Assembly (NCBI RefSeq): GCF_030930995.1
Contig: NZ_CP133217.1
Coordinates: 3,772,001-3,836,000 of the forward strand
Reading direction: 5' to 3'
Length of the DNA: 64,000 nt
Source of the DNA: Thiothrix subterranea
Lineage (GTDB): Bacteria > Pseudomonadota > Gammaproteobacteria > Thiotrichales > Thiotrichaceae
Shown: positions 45,487-54,204 of the stretch, one piece after another
Numbering within the stretch: the stretch's first letter is position 1
Layout: each line of letters opens with the position of its first letter
Made by a program: the position numbers and the translations under genes
The notes under the pieces: generated by a model
Database searches by the model: none
What the model was told of the DNA's origin: nothing
What the model saw: the letters and a program-made list of their open reading frames with translations, nothing else

Positions 45487-45999
45487 ATGTTTAAGAAAGT
45501 TATTATTATATTTTTTTTAATTTTCTCATTATCACAAACGGCCTCTGCAAGAGATAACTATTGTCATGGTGCATTAGGGATGCAATGTGGAGAAATCACA
45601 TTGGCACAAGTAGCTGCATGTGGAAAAATACTAGGAGGACCATACGCTGTTTGCATGATTAATGCAGGAAGTTGGCGACACGATAAATGTTGCGCACAAC
45701 AATCAGCTAATAATCCTGGCATGATGTGTAATGGAGGAAGTGAGAGTTCTACACAATGTCAAAGTGAATGGAATACTGCGGTTACTCGCTTTACTGAAGG
45801 TTATAATTGGTCAAGAATAGTTGATACTAGGATTAATGACACCACACCTAGAACTATTGATCGTAAGAGATTTTGTGGCAAACCTGGTGCGAGATTTCAT
45901 GCATTAGATACCGATAACCCTTTCTGTTGCTCACGTGATTCGAGAGGACCAAATTTATTTGAAGCGCTGTTACATCCTCAGAGTCGTTTTTGTCTTTAA
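45487..45999 (+). CDS. Secreted cysteine-rich protein of unknown function
   Basis: A 170-aa protein with a signal peptide (KVIIIFFLIFSLSQTASARD). The mature part has twelve cysteines, including two CC pairs (DKCCAQ, PFCCSRD), and ends FCL. Such an even, dense pattern implies a disulfide-stabilised extracytoplasmic protein. No family recognised. It follows the two other exported genes in one AT-rich run and ends before a strong terminator (46175). Confidence 0.75.
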   Translation: MFKKVIIIFFLIFSLSQTASARDNYCHGALGMQCGEITLAQVAACGKILGGPYAVCMINAGSWRHDKCCAQQSANNPGMMCNGGSESSTQCQSEWNTAVTRFTEGYNWSRIVDTRINDTTPRTIDRKRFCGKPGARFHALDTDNPFCCSRDSRGPNLFEALLHPQSRFCL

Positions 46000-46174
46000 T
46001 AAAATATTTCTCTGCACACGACAAAAAACTCAGAATGTTTGTAACCCATTGATTTATTGTTCTTCAAGATTTGCACCTATAACAAAAAATCAAATACTCA
46101 CAGATCCATATAAATATTTTTTCTTGAATTAAAAATATTTATATTTTGACGATTTGATAAAATAAGCATTTATG

Positions 46175-46212
46175 AAAAGAATAATCGGGATACATCCCCG
46201 ATTATTCTTTTC
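46175..46212. terminator. Bidirectional rho-independent terminator
   Basis: AAAAGAATAATCGGG and CCCGATTATTCTTTT form a long stem around a short loop, with T or A tracts on both sides. It closes the exported-protein run (44352-45999) and overlaps an over-extended start of the next gene. Confidence 0.85.
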
Positions 46213-46255
46213 AGTTCTATACTCGAAACATCTCCACCCCAATAAAGGACTAGCA

Positions 46256-46651
46256 ATGAATAGACAACTTAACTTAGATGCTGCCAAAGCCGTCAACGAG
46301 TATGTCAAAGTTATAACAGAATGGAACAAACTATTGGTCGGCCTCAATGTTGTGATGGGTGGAGGGTGCTTAACCATTCTCCAAAACAGTGCTGCGCAAG
46401 GTCTAACCCGTACATTTTTGGTGCTGGCTATTGTTGCATTTGTTATCTCCACATTATTTTCTGTGCTTTTAATGGGGCAAGCTCTAGCCATGTTCACCAA
46501 TATTTCACAGCTACCGACTTCTGAGGAATCCCCTCCAACACTAGACAGATGGTCAAATACAATCATCAAAATACTTACCCGCTTACAGCTCATCGCCTTT
46601 ATTTTAGCCTGCTTATTCTTGGGTATTTGGGTAACATTAAAGCTATTGTAA
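46256..46651 (+). CDS. Small membrane protein of unknown function
   Basis: About 131 aa from MNRQLNLDAAKAVNEYVKVI. Three hydrophobic segments: LLVGLNVVMGGGCLTIL, TFLVLAIVAFVISTLFSVLL and LQLIAFILACLFLGIWVTLK. No motifs recognised. The frame from 46172 begins within the terminator hairpin and is rejected. Flanked by AT-rich DNA on the left. Confidence 0.7.
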   Translation: MNRQLNLDAAKAVNEYVKVITEWNKLLVGLNVVMGGGCLTILQNSAAQGLTRTFLVLAIVAFVISTLFSVLLMGQALAMFTNISQLPTSEESPPTLDRWSNTIIKILTRLQLIAFILACLFLGIWVTLKLL

Positions 46652-46705
46652 ATTCAGAAATAATGACAAACGGTTCATTAAATACGATCAGCCATCTCAC
46701 AGTAG

Positions 46706-46746
46706 TACGAAAGTAGCATTGCCTGCCAGTCTCAATCCGTTAACAT
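46706..46746 (+). promoter_or_regulatory. Box 3: shared activator-like site with abutting promoter
   Basis: TACGAAAGTA (46706-46715), GCA, TTGCCT (46719-46724), 16 bases, TAACAT (46741-46746). It lies 82 bases before the DsrE-like gene. Same core and geometry as boxes 1 and 2. Confidence 0.75.
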
Positions 46747-46827
46747 ACAAGTTATTAAATCACTGGTAAATCTGCAACTTTGCAGTATTTACCGTGACTA
46801 TTCTTTATTTAACCGCGAGATCCCACC

Positions 46828-47232
46828 ATGGATAATTACCTGATAACCCAACCTACCCCGCGCCACTACGTGGTCATTCTCGCCACCGGCAATGAAGACG
46901 CGGGCAAACGCGCCACCCTCGCTTTTTCAACCGCCTGCTCTGCGATGGCAATGGACATGAATCCACACGTTTTTTTAGTCGGGGATGGCAGTTTCTGGGC
47001 TTACGAAGGCCACACGCACGGCATTCATGCGCCCGGTTTTCCGCCACTCGAAGAATTAGTCAGTAACTATTTAGAACTCGAAGGAAAATTATACATCTGT
47101 TCCGCCTGTGATCAGGTGTGCAGCTTATTACCGGATCAAGATCACCTGCCCATCAAACGTACCGGGGTAGAACCGCGCGGTTTAGCCAGTGTATTGCACT
47201 ACACCGTCAACGGTGCTTCCATCACATTTTAA
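46828..47232 (+). CDS. DsrE-like protein
   Basis: A 134-aa protein of DsrE/TusD-like fold: YVVILATGNEDAGKRATLAF, SACSAMAMDMNPHVFLVGDG, then YICSACDQVCSLL with three cysteines close together. DsrE-type proteins carry sulfane sulfur or act as small peroxiredoxin-like regulators. No signal peptide, so cytoplasmic. It is under box 3. A sulfur-transfer role would suit a sulfur oxidiser but is inference. Confidence 0.75.
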   Translation: MDNYLITQPTPRHYVVILATGNEDAGKRATLAFSTACSAMAMDMNPHVFLVGDGSFWAYEGHTHGIHAPGFPPLEELVSNYLELEGKLYICSACDQVCSLLPDQDHLPIKRTGVEPRGLASVLHYTVNGASITF

Positions 47233-47354
47233 GGATGATTCCCGTGAGCCGCTTACTGCCATTCCTATGCGTTTTTTACCCACAGAAGTCTACTAGGGTT
47301 CACGTAAATGCTGATATGATAACAACCATTCAAGGACGAATGGCAGGGCAATAA

Positions 47355-48836
47355 ATGTTTAAAACAAATACACTACACAATAAAATCCACCACTGTCTTT
47401 ACACCTTACTCATCCTTTTCAGTTTAACGTATTCGCTAATTTCTCATGCTGACGTTGAAATCACGCCAGACCCGGCGGCCTCGGTGGTCGAAATCACCGT
47501 CCATACCCGCCAATACGATGCGGCATCACCCTGGAATACCACGTGGAAAAGCTGGATTGCCACCGGCTTTATTGTCGAGGGCAACCGCATTCTCACCACT
47601 GCGCAACTGGTCGACAATGCGGTTTATATCAGCATCCGCCCCAACGATAGCACCAAAACGTTTGAAGCCGAGGTAGACAGTATTTCGCACGAAGTCAATC
47701 TCGCGCTCTTGACCCTCAAAGATGAAACCTTTTTCGACAAACGCGCCCCGTTAGCACTGGGAGACTTACCCAAACCCGAAGAAAAAGTCAGTTTGTATGG
47801 CTACCCAGTCGGTGGCAATAAACTCAGCATTACCGCAGGCATTGTTTCGCGTATCGAATACCAAACCTATGCGCACAGCGGCCTTACCTTTCAAGCAATA
47901 CAAGTGGATGCGGCAGTCAACAGTGGCAGTCTGGGCAGCCCCGCACTGGTGGATGGCAAAGTCATCGGCATCGTCTCCGAAATCACCCCGGAAATTGCCG
48001 AAACCCCCACCGAGAATATCGGCTACCTGATTCCTGCGCCGCGCATCAAACAATTAATCGACGATCTGCGCGACGGTACACTCGATGGCGTTCCCGAATT
48101 GTGGGTAGATTACCAATTCATCACCAACCCCACGCACAAGCAATACTACCGCTTGACACCCGACCAAACCGGCATTTTGATTAACCAACTTTGTGCCAAT
48201 AGCGATGCGGCACTACTGCTCCTGCCCGATGATGTCATTACCGCGATTGACGGCAAACCCATCACCGAAGCGGATTTTATTCAAACCAATGGCAAGCAAT
48301 ACAGCAATTTCCAACACCACATCGACTTGCATCAATTGAATGACATTGTAAGTCTCGACATTATCCGTGATGGCAAACTCGTTAAACAAAACATTGATCT
48401 AAACAAAAAATCGTTATCGAAAAACCGCAAAGAAAGCGTCCCCCGTTATTTCATTTTTGGTGGTTTTGTTTTCCTAGCCAGCCGTAAACTGCCCGAATGC
48501 GTACCCGCCACCGAAGACGAAACCGGTGCGCCACCCACTGAAGCCGACACCGTGGAAATCGTGCAGGTGCTTCCTTCAGCAAATAATATTGGTTTTCATG
48601 ATGTTGCCCCCATGACCATTAGTACCGTCAATGGTGAAACATTCAGTAGCTGGACATATTTCCAATCGTTAGTAAAAGACGGCTCTCAAAAAAACATTGT
48701 CTTGGAAAACGACACCGGCTATCAGATAGTCATTAACCGTCAAGTGGCCGAAAAGGAACATGACGCTTTGTTAGAAAAATACCGTATCCCCAAAACACAG
48801 CCTGATGATATGGCTGAAGAAGAGGCTGAACCATGA
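47355..48836 (+). CDS. Deg/HtrA-type pseudoprotease with PDZ-like domains
   Basis: A 493-aa protein with an N-terminal signal (LYTLLILFSLTYSLISHADV). The trypsin-like domain (about 40-240) aligns to Deg proteases, most like the DegP9/10 type (WIATGFIVEGNRILTTAQLV, SISHEVNLALLTLKDE, GYPVGGNKLSITAGIVSRIE, QVDAAVNSGSLGSPALVDGK). All three catalytic residues are changed: Gln84 for His, Asn115 for Asp, Leu193 for Ser. PDZ-like parts follow (DVITAIDGKPITEADF; TISTVNGETFSSW). It should bind but not cleave peptides. It follows the DsrE-like gene, perhaps in the same transcript. Confidence 0.88.
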   Translation: MFKTNTLHNKIHHCLYTLLILFSLTYSLISHADVEITPDPAASVVEITVHTRQYDAASPWNTTWKSWIATGFIVEGNRILTTAQLVDNAVYISIRPNDSTKTFEAEVDSISHEVNLALLTLKDETFFDKRAPLALGDLPKPEEKVSLYGYPVGGNKLSITAGIVSRIEYQTYAHSGLTFQAIQVDAAVNSGSLGSPALVDGKVIGIVSEITPEIAETPTENIGYLIPAPRIKQLIDDLRDGTLDGVPELWVDYQFITNPTHKQYYRLTPDQTGILINQLCANSDAALLLLPDDVITAIDGKPITEADFIQTNGKQYSNFQHHIDLHQLNDIVSLDIIRDGKLVKQNIDLNKKSLSKNRKESVPRYFIFGGFVFLASRKLPECVPATEDETGAPPTEADTVEIVQVLPSANNIGFHDVAPMTISTVNGETFSSWTYFQSLVKDGSQKNIVLENDTGYQIVINRQVAEKEHDALLEKYRIPKTQPDDMAEEEAEP

Positions 48837-49078
48837 GCTGTGTACTCCCCCCCGTGTGCGTATTCTGCCAGCATTTTCTGGAGAATGATCCCGATCGCGA
48901 ATGCCAAGCTTTTGAGGAAATACCGAATATCATTATGGATGGCAAATGCGACCACACCGAACCTTACCCCGGTGATGGCGGCTACCGCTTTCAATTGATT
49001 CCTGAAGAATTAGAGACTTTTTTAGAACTGAACGAGGTAAGGCGAGAATTCAAATTTCCCGCCTTCCGCTTGCCTTAA
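48833..49078 (+). CDS. Small cysteine-containing protein of unknown function (81 aa)
   Basis: The start overlaps the pseudoprotease stop by ATGA, so translation is probably coupled. It has CVLPPVCVFCQHF near the N-terminus and further cysteines in RECQAF and GKCDHTEPYPGD: a likely metal-binding or redox site. No family recognised. It ends 4 bases into the convergent metZ stop. Confidence 0.7.
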   Translation: MSCVLPPVCVFCQHFLENDPDRECQAFEEIPNIIMDGKCDHTEPYPGDGGYRFQLIPEELETFLELNEVRREFKFPAFRLP

Positions 49079-50256
49079 AGCGCATCCAAGCCGCGAGCCA
49101 GATCACGTTGAATATCACGCACGCTCTCCAAACCCACTGATACCCGCAATAAACCGGCAGCGATGCCTGCTTGGGCTTTTTGCTCAGGGGTTAAGCGCCC
49201 GTGGGTTGTGGTCGCAGGGTGCGTAATCGTGGTTTTCGCATCCCCCAAATTCGCGGTAATCGAGAGCATTTGGGTGGCATCCACCACTTGCCAAGCGGCT
49301 GCCTGCCCACCTTTCACGATAAAGGACACGATGCCGCCGAAACCGCTTTGCTGCTGTTGCGCCAGCGCGTGCTGGGGGTGCGATGCCAGCCCCGGATAAT
49401 GTACCCGCTCAATCGCCGGATGTGCTTCTAACCATTGCGCCAGTTGCAGGGCATTCTCGCAATGCGCTTTCATCCGCAGCGACAATGTTTCCAAACCCTT
49501 CAGGAAAATCCACGCATTAAACGGACTCATGGTCATGCCACCATTGCGCAACACACCGTAGACATCCTTGCCGACGCGCTCCTTATCACCGACTACCGCA
49601 CCACCCAGTGCCCGCCCTTGCCCATCCAAATACTTGGTGGCGGAATGCACCACAATATCCGCCCCCAAATCCAACGGGCGTTGCAAAGCCGGGGTACAGA
49701 AACAATTATCGACCACCAACAAACTGCCATGACGGTGCGCCAAATCCGCTAATTCACGAATATCCACAATTTCAGTTAACGGATTAGCGGGCGTTTCCAC
49801 GAACAATAAGCGCGTATTCGGTTGTAATGCCTCTTCCCAAGCCGCCATATCGGTCAATTCGACAAAGCTAAATGCCACCCCGAATTTACCAATAATGTTC
49901 TGTAACAAGAGCGTGGTCGTGCCAAACACCGCACGGGAACACACCACGTGATCCCCCACTTTCAGCAAACCCAACATCACTGCCAGAATCGCTGACATCC
50001 CCGACGCGGTAGCCACACAGCTTTCCCCACCTTCTAACGCCGCAAGACGTTCCTGAAAATAGCGCACCGTCGGGTTAGTGAAACGCGCATAGATATTGCC
50101 CGGTTCAGTTCCACCAAACCGCGCTGCCGCTTGCGCCGCACTGCTGAACACAAAGCTGGAGGTGGGGAAAATCGCTTCCGAATGCTCGCCTTCATTGGTG
50201 CGTACATGCCCGGCACGTACCGCCAGTGTTTCAAATTCCCACTCAGTATGGTTCAA
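49075..50256 (-). CDS. metZ: O-succinylhomoserine sulfhydrylase
   Basis: The 393-aa Cys/Met-metabolism PLP enzyme has VHSATKYLDGQG with the PLP lysine and the N-terminal ETLAVRAGHVRTNEGEHSEA typical of MetZ. It converts O-succinylhomoserine plus sulfide to homocysteine. Its place after purF and cvpA matches the conserved purF-metZ order in gammaproteobacteria. It starts 3 bases from the L,D-transpeptidase stop. Confidence 0.93.
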   Translation of the reverse strand: MNHTEWEFETLAVRAGHVRTNEGEHSEAIFPTSSFVFSSAAQAAARFGGTEPGNIYARFTNPTVRYFQERLAALEGGESCVATASGMSAILAVMLGLLKVGDHVVCSRAVFGTTTLLLQNIIGKFGVAFSFVELTDMAAWEEALQPNTRLLFVETPANPLTEIVDIRELADLAHRHGSLLVVDNCFCTPALQRPLDLGADIVVHSATKYLDGQGRALGGAVVGDKERVGKDVYGVLRNGGMTMSPFNAWIFLKGLETLSLRMKAHCENALQLAQWLEAHPAIERVHYPGLASHPQHALAQQQQSGFGGIVSFIVKGGQAAAWQVVDATQMLSITANLGDAKTTITHPATTTHGRLTPEQKAQAGIAAGLLRVSVGLESVRDIQRDLARGLDAL

Positions 50257-50259
50257 GAT

Positions 50260-50973
50260 TTATCCCTCACGTTTTTGCGTAATCACCACCAAGGTATCTT
50301 CATCCACGCGGTTGAACAAGTCGATTACATCGGCATTGCGCATCCGAATGCAGCCGTGCGAAGCCGGATTCCCCAGCCTGCCTTCTTCGTCCGTACCGTG
50401 AATGTAAATGTAGCGCTCATACGAATCCACGTCGCCGCCTTTATTGACACCCGGCTCTAAACCATCCAACCACAGAATGCGGGTAGTGACATTATCAGCG
50501 GTGCTGCGCTCATCCGCACCCGTCAGAATTTGTGCAATGCGCCCGGTATTTTGCCGTGCTTTGAAGATTGCCCCCAACGGCGCACCATCGCCCAACTTTT
50601 GCGCCACGCGGTGTACACCTAAAGGGGTTTGCTGGCTACCTTTAGCACTCCCCAAACCGCTGGTAGCAGTGGAAATCACCCACTCATTCACCGCCTGCCC
50701 ATTTTCCACCAAGATCAGCGTTTGCGCGGTGGCATCCACCACCAATACCCGTGCAGTGGAATAGCTGGGGAAATCCCGTGCCAACGTCGCAAGCAGTGCG
50801 GTGAAACGCTCATCACCAGCGGGTGTTGCCACCTCTGCTACGGGCGCAGGCAGTGGTGGCGGCAAACTTAAAGGCGTCACTTCTGATTCAGCCATCAATG
50901 CCCCACTGCTAATCGCTGTTGCAAATATCAATGGCAACCATATTTTTTTCACGGTTTGTTTGTTGTTCGTCAT
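50260..50973 (-). CDS. L,D-transpeptidase (YkuD family)
   Basis: A 237-aa exported protein (signal [19 protein letters not shown]). YkuD catalytic block: [20 protein letters not shown] then [12 protein letters not shown], with His and the nucleophile Cys. It cross-links peptidoglycan or attaches lipoprotein. The start lies 65 bases inside the 3' end of purF; the signal peptide supports this long start. Confidence 0.9.
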   Translation of the reverse strand: MTNNKQTVKKIWLPLIFATAISSGALMAESEVTPLSLPPPLPAPVAEVATPAGDERFTALLATLARDFPSYSTARVLVVDATAQTLILVENGQAVNEWVISTATSGLGSAKGSQQTPLGVHRVAQKLGDGAPLGAIFKARQNTGRIAQILTGADERSTADNVTTRILWLDGLEPGVNKGGDVDSYERYIYIHGTDEEGRLGNPASHGCIRMRNADVIDLFNRVDEDTLVVITQKREG

Positions 50974-52414
50974 TTCGTAAAGCCTCTAATTCAGCAAAAT
51001 AGTCACCGTTTTCCCCGGTGGCATAATGCCCGGTGAATACCGAGCAATCGAAAGCTTTCAAGCGCGGGTTGCCCTTACTCACCGCTGCAATCAAATCCGG
51101 CAACGGCAAATAGACCAAGCGATCCACACCGATGGCTTGCGCCACTTCCTCTTCGGTACGCCCGTGCGCAATAAGTTCCTTCGCGGCGGGCATATCAATC
51201 CCGTAAATATTCGGGAACTTGATCGGCGGGGAAGCGGAAGCAAAATACACTTTTTTAGCCCCGGCATCGCGTGCCATTTGCACAATTTCCTGCGACGTCG
51301 TGCCGCGCACAATGGAATCATCCACCAGCATGACATTTTTGCCTTTGAATTCTAACGCCAAGGAATTGAGCTTTTGGCGCACCGATTTTTTACGCTTCGC
51401 CTGCCCCGGCATAATAAAGGTACGCCCAATGTAACGGTTTTTAATAAAGCCTTCGCGGTACGGCACACCGAGGGTATACGCCATTTCCAGCGCCGAAGTA
51501 CGGCTGGTATCGGGAATCGGAATCACCACATCAATGTCATTATCCGGCCATTCACGCATGACGTGTTCCGCCATTTTGCGCCCCATGCGCATCCGCGCTT
51601 TGTGCACAAACACATTGTCAATGATGGAATCGGGGCGGGCAAAATACACGTATTCAAAAATGCAGGTGTTATAGCTGGGGTTCTGCGCACACTGGCGGGT
51701 GAATACCTGACCGTCGGGGCGAATGAAAATAGCTTCCCCCGGCTCAATATCGCGTACCAAACGGTAGCCTTGCACATCTAAAGCCACGCTTTCGGAAGCC
51801 AGCATGAATTCTTTGCCATGCGGCGTTTCACGCACGCCGTACACCAAGGGGCGAATGCCATTCGGGTCACGGAAACCCACCAAGCCATCGCGGGTTAACA
51901 TTGCCACCACGGCATACGCGCCTTTGCAACGCCGATGTACCCCTTCTACTGCGGCAAAAATATCACCCGGCGTCACGTGCAAGGCATCTTGGCTCAGCAA
52001 TTCCTGCGCAAACACGTTTAGCAGGATTTCAGAATCGGATTCGGTATTGATCTGACGGCGATCCTGACGGTATAGCTCTTTTTTCAGCACGTGCGCATTG
52101 GTCAAATTGCCGTTATGTGCCAACGAAATACCGTAAGGGCTATTCACATAAAATGGCTGGGCTTCCGCTGAAGACGATGACCCCGCCGTTGGGTAACGCA
52201 CATGCCCTATGCCCATATTGCCTTGCAGCATCGCCATGTGACGTTCATTGAAAACGTCTTTCACCAAACCGTTGTCACGGCGCAGGTACAATTTTCTGCC
52301 ATCGCTGGTCACAATCCCTGCGGCATCTTGTCCACGGTGTTGTAAAACCGTCAGACCATCATAAATGGCCTGATTGACAGGTTCATGACCGATAATCCCG
52401 ATAATTCCGCACAT
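50909..52414 (-). CDS. purF: Amidophosphoribosyltransferase PurF
   Basis: A 501-aa enzyme that starts [20 protein letters not shown]; Cys2 is the glutaminase nucleophile. [16 protein letters not shown], the PRPP loop [20 protein letters not shown] and [20 protein letters not shown] identify the family. It performs the first committed step of purine synthesis. A terminator hairpin upstream (52465-52499) separates it from cvpA. Confidence 0.96.
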   Translation of the reverse strand: MCGIIGIIGHEPVNQAIYDGLTVLQHRGQDAAGIVTSDGRKLYLRRDNGLVKDVFNERHMAMLQGNMGIGHVRYPTAGSSSSAEAQPFYVNSPYGISLAHNGNLTNAHVLKKELYRQDRRQINTESDSEILLNVFAQELLSQDALHVTPGDIFAAVEGVHRRCKGAYAVVAMLTRDGLVGFRDPNGIRPLVYGVRETPHGKEFMLASESVALDVQGYRLVRDIEPGEAIFIRPDGQVFTRQCAQNPSYNTCIFEYVYFARPDSIIDNVFVHKARMRMGRKMAEHVMREWPDNDIDVVIPIPDTSRTSALEMAYTLGVPYREGFIKNRYIGRTFIMPGQAKRKKSVRQKLNSLALEFKGKNVMLVDDSIVRGTTSQEIVQMARDAGAKKVYFASASPPIKFPNIYGIDMPAAKELIAHGRTEEEVAQAIGVDRLVYLPLPDLIAAVSKGNPRLKAFDCSVFTGHYATGENGDYFAELEALRNDEQQTNREKNMVAIDICNSD

Positions 52415-52464
52415 ACCAACCCTTCCGGTGAAACGAAAACGTCATATTCTAACCCCGTCAAAAC

Positions 52465-52499
52465 AAAACAGCCATGCACGATTAAGCGCATGGCTGTTT
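52465..52499 (-). terminator. Terminator between cvpA and purF
   Basis: AAACAGCCATGC and GCATGGCTGTTT form a stem; on the minus strand it is followed by TTTTGTTTT. It lies about 25 bases after the cvpA stop, so purF probably has its own promoter. Confidence 0.8.
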
Positions 52500-52524
52500 G
52501 ATTACCCTGCCATTCTTTCCAACC

Positions 52525-53040
52525 CTACGGTTTACTGGAAAAAATGCCGGGCAGTTCTTCCGGGAGCTTATTGGGGATCATTTCCTTCAGCATAACCGCA
52601 TTGTGTTCAAACCACGGCATCAACCGCGACTCTTTCCACCAGTCTGCTGCGGAATATTTTCCCACCGCACTAAACAACAATACTAACAAGGTGACGATCA
52701 AACCACCCCGCAAAATACCAAACGCACCACCCAACAGATAATCAACGCCCCCCAAACCAACGGAAGACACCGCCGCGCTCAGTAAGTGATTGATAATCGA
52801 ACCGACGATCAACACACCGAGGAAGATGACAATAAACGCAATCACCACTTGTCCCAGTTTGCCCTGCCCGTCAAAAGGCACATGTACAGCTAATTGTTCG
52901 TAGTACAAAAAGGCAAACCCTAAAGCCGCAAGCCACGTTATCAGGGAAAATGCTTCCCTGACAAACCCGCGAATCAGCCCAATAACGGCTGATAAGACAA
53001 TCAGGACAATAATGCTTATATCCAGAATATCTGCTGTCAT
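52525..53040 (-). CDS. cvpA: Colicin V production family protein CvpA
   Basis: A 171-aa membrane protein with four hydrophobic segments (DISIIVLIVLSAVIGLIRGF; LITWLAALGFAFLYYEQL; VVIAFIVIFLGVLIVGSIIN; YLLGGAFGILRGGLIVTLLV). The RGFVREAFSLITWL pattern is typical of CvpA. Inner-membrane role of uncertain nature. Between the SPOR gene and purF, as in related genomes. Confidence 0.93.
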   Translation of the reverse strand: MTADILDISIIVLIVLSAVIGLIRGFVREAFSLITWLAALGFAFLYYEQLAVHVPFDGQGKLGQVVIAFIVIFLGVLIVGSIINHLLSAAVSSVGLGGVDYLLGGAFGILRGGLIVTLLVLLFSAVGKYSAADWWKESRLMPWFEHNAVMLKEMIPNKLPEELPGIFSSKP

Positions 53041-53045
53041 GGAGG

Positions 53046-54143
53046 TTACTTGCTGCTAGTCACAAAACTGCCTTGAATAGCGGCGTTTTGCTTATAACGC
53101 GACTTCATCTTAGCCTGCGCTGCTTCAGCCGCCGCACGGTCAGCAAAGCCGGTCACATTGACACGGTAAACTGTCTTGCCACCAACATTAGCCGTCGAAA
53201 CCGCAACATTGTAACCATCAGCCTTCAGTGGGCCTGCGGCAGCGTCTGCTTTTGCTTTATCGGCACTGGCTAAGACTTGAATGGTGAAACTGCCAGCACC
53301 GCCGGCCGCATTGCCTGCTGCTGCACCAGCACTGGCTAAAGCAACCGACTTGGCAGCCGCTATTTTTTCAGCTTCTGCTTTTTTCGCAGCCGCTAATTTA
53401 GCCGCTTTCTCGGCAGCCTCTTTAGCCGCAGCCGCTTTTTCTTCCGCTGCTTTTTTAGCAGCCGCTTGTGCAGCACTCGCTTCTGAAACGGCTCTAGGTA
53501 CAGGTTTCTCGTTAACCAAAACCACTTTAGAGCTGGCTTTTTTCTCTTCAGGCGCAGGCGTATTGGTCGCTGGCTTGTCTTTCTGAGAAGCAGAAGGCGT
53601 AGTTACTTGGCTGGTTTTGGTTTCGGCTGGTGCAGTCGGTTGTGCCGCAACAGGAGTCGTAGAACCCGTCTCAGGCGTGTTGGCTTTGGCATTACCCGTT
53701 CCCATGCTGCCCGTGCCGTCTTTCACTTTACCGTCGGTATCGACTAAATCACGAACTTCGCCACCAGTACCGGGGCGTACTTCAAAACCCGTGGTATTAG
53801 GAACAGTCTCCGGTAATTTGACATCAATGCCCGGAATCAGGTTAGCGCCACCGGCTTGCTGAGCAGTGCCTGCCGCGTTTTGATTTTGTTGCGCAACATC
53901 AATGCCAGCGCCGGTTTGCTGGGTAGCCGCATTAGGGTCATCGCCAACAATTGTAGGTTTTTGCTCATCGCCACCCACGCCCGGAAACCCCAAAATTGGC
54001 TTGGTTTCAGCCGATTGGTTCATTGCCATGTCTTGCTGACCGTCACGGTTTTTGCCTTTCAGCAACCATGCCAACAGCAATGCGGCAACAAGTACCAGCA
54101 CGACCGCGCCAATCATTCGTTTGGTTGTAGCCTTATTATCCAT
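53046..54143 (-). CDS. SPOR-domain cell-division-type protein (DedD-like)
   Basis: A 365-aa protein: short cytoplasmic N-terminus, one membrane segment (MIGAVVLVLVAALLLAWLLK), a long Ala/Pro/Thr and Lys/Ala-rich linker with a coiled-coil-like part (AAAKKAAEEKAAAAKEAAEK), then a C-terminal SPOR domain (about 285-365: FTIQVLASADKAKADAAAGP, VYRVNVTGFADRAAAEAAQA). SPOR domains bind denuded peptidoglycan at the septum. The position between folC and cvpA is that of dedD. Confidence 0.9.
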   Translation of the reverse strand: MDNKATTKRMIGAVVLVLVAALLLAWLLKGKNRDGQQDMAMNQSAETKPILGFPGVGGDEQKPTIVGDDPNAATQQTGAGIDVAQQNQNAAGTAQQAGGANLIPGIDVKLPETVPNTTGFEVRPGTGGEVRDLVDTDGKVKDGTGSMGTGNAKANTPETGSTTPVAAQPTAPAETKTSQVTTPSASQKDKPATNTPAPEEKKASSKVVLVNEKPVPRAVSEASAAQAAAKKAAEEKAAAAKEAAEKAAKLAAAKKAEAEKIAAAKSVALASAGAAAGNAAGGAGSFTIQVLASADKAKADAAAGPLKADGYNVAVSTANVGGKTVYRVNVTGFADRAAAEAAQAKMKSRYKQNAAIQGSFVTSSK

Positions 54144-54204
54144 TTAATTCACTGCTCCTTTGTAATCTGACACTCAAAAACGGTTGGTTGGTGCTGTTAG
54201 CTGT

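Noticed and set aside
46175-46212. Hairpin as part of the coding region of the membrane protein (longer start at 46172)
   Set aside because: The perfect stem with T tract is a terminator; the ATG at 46256 gives a more sensible start.
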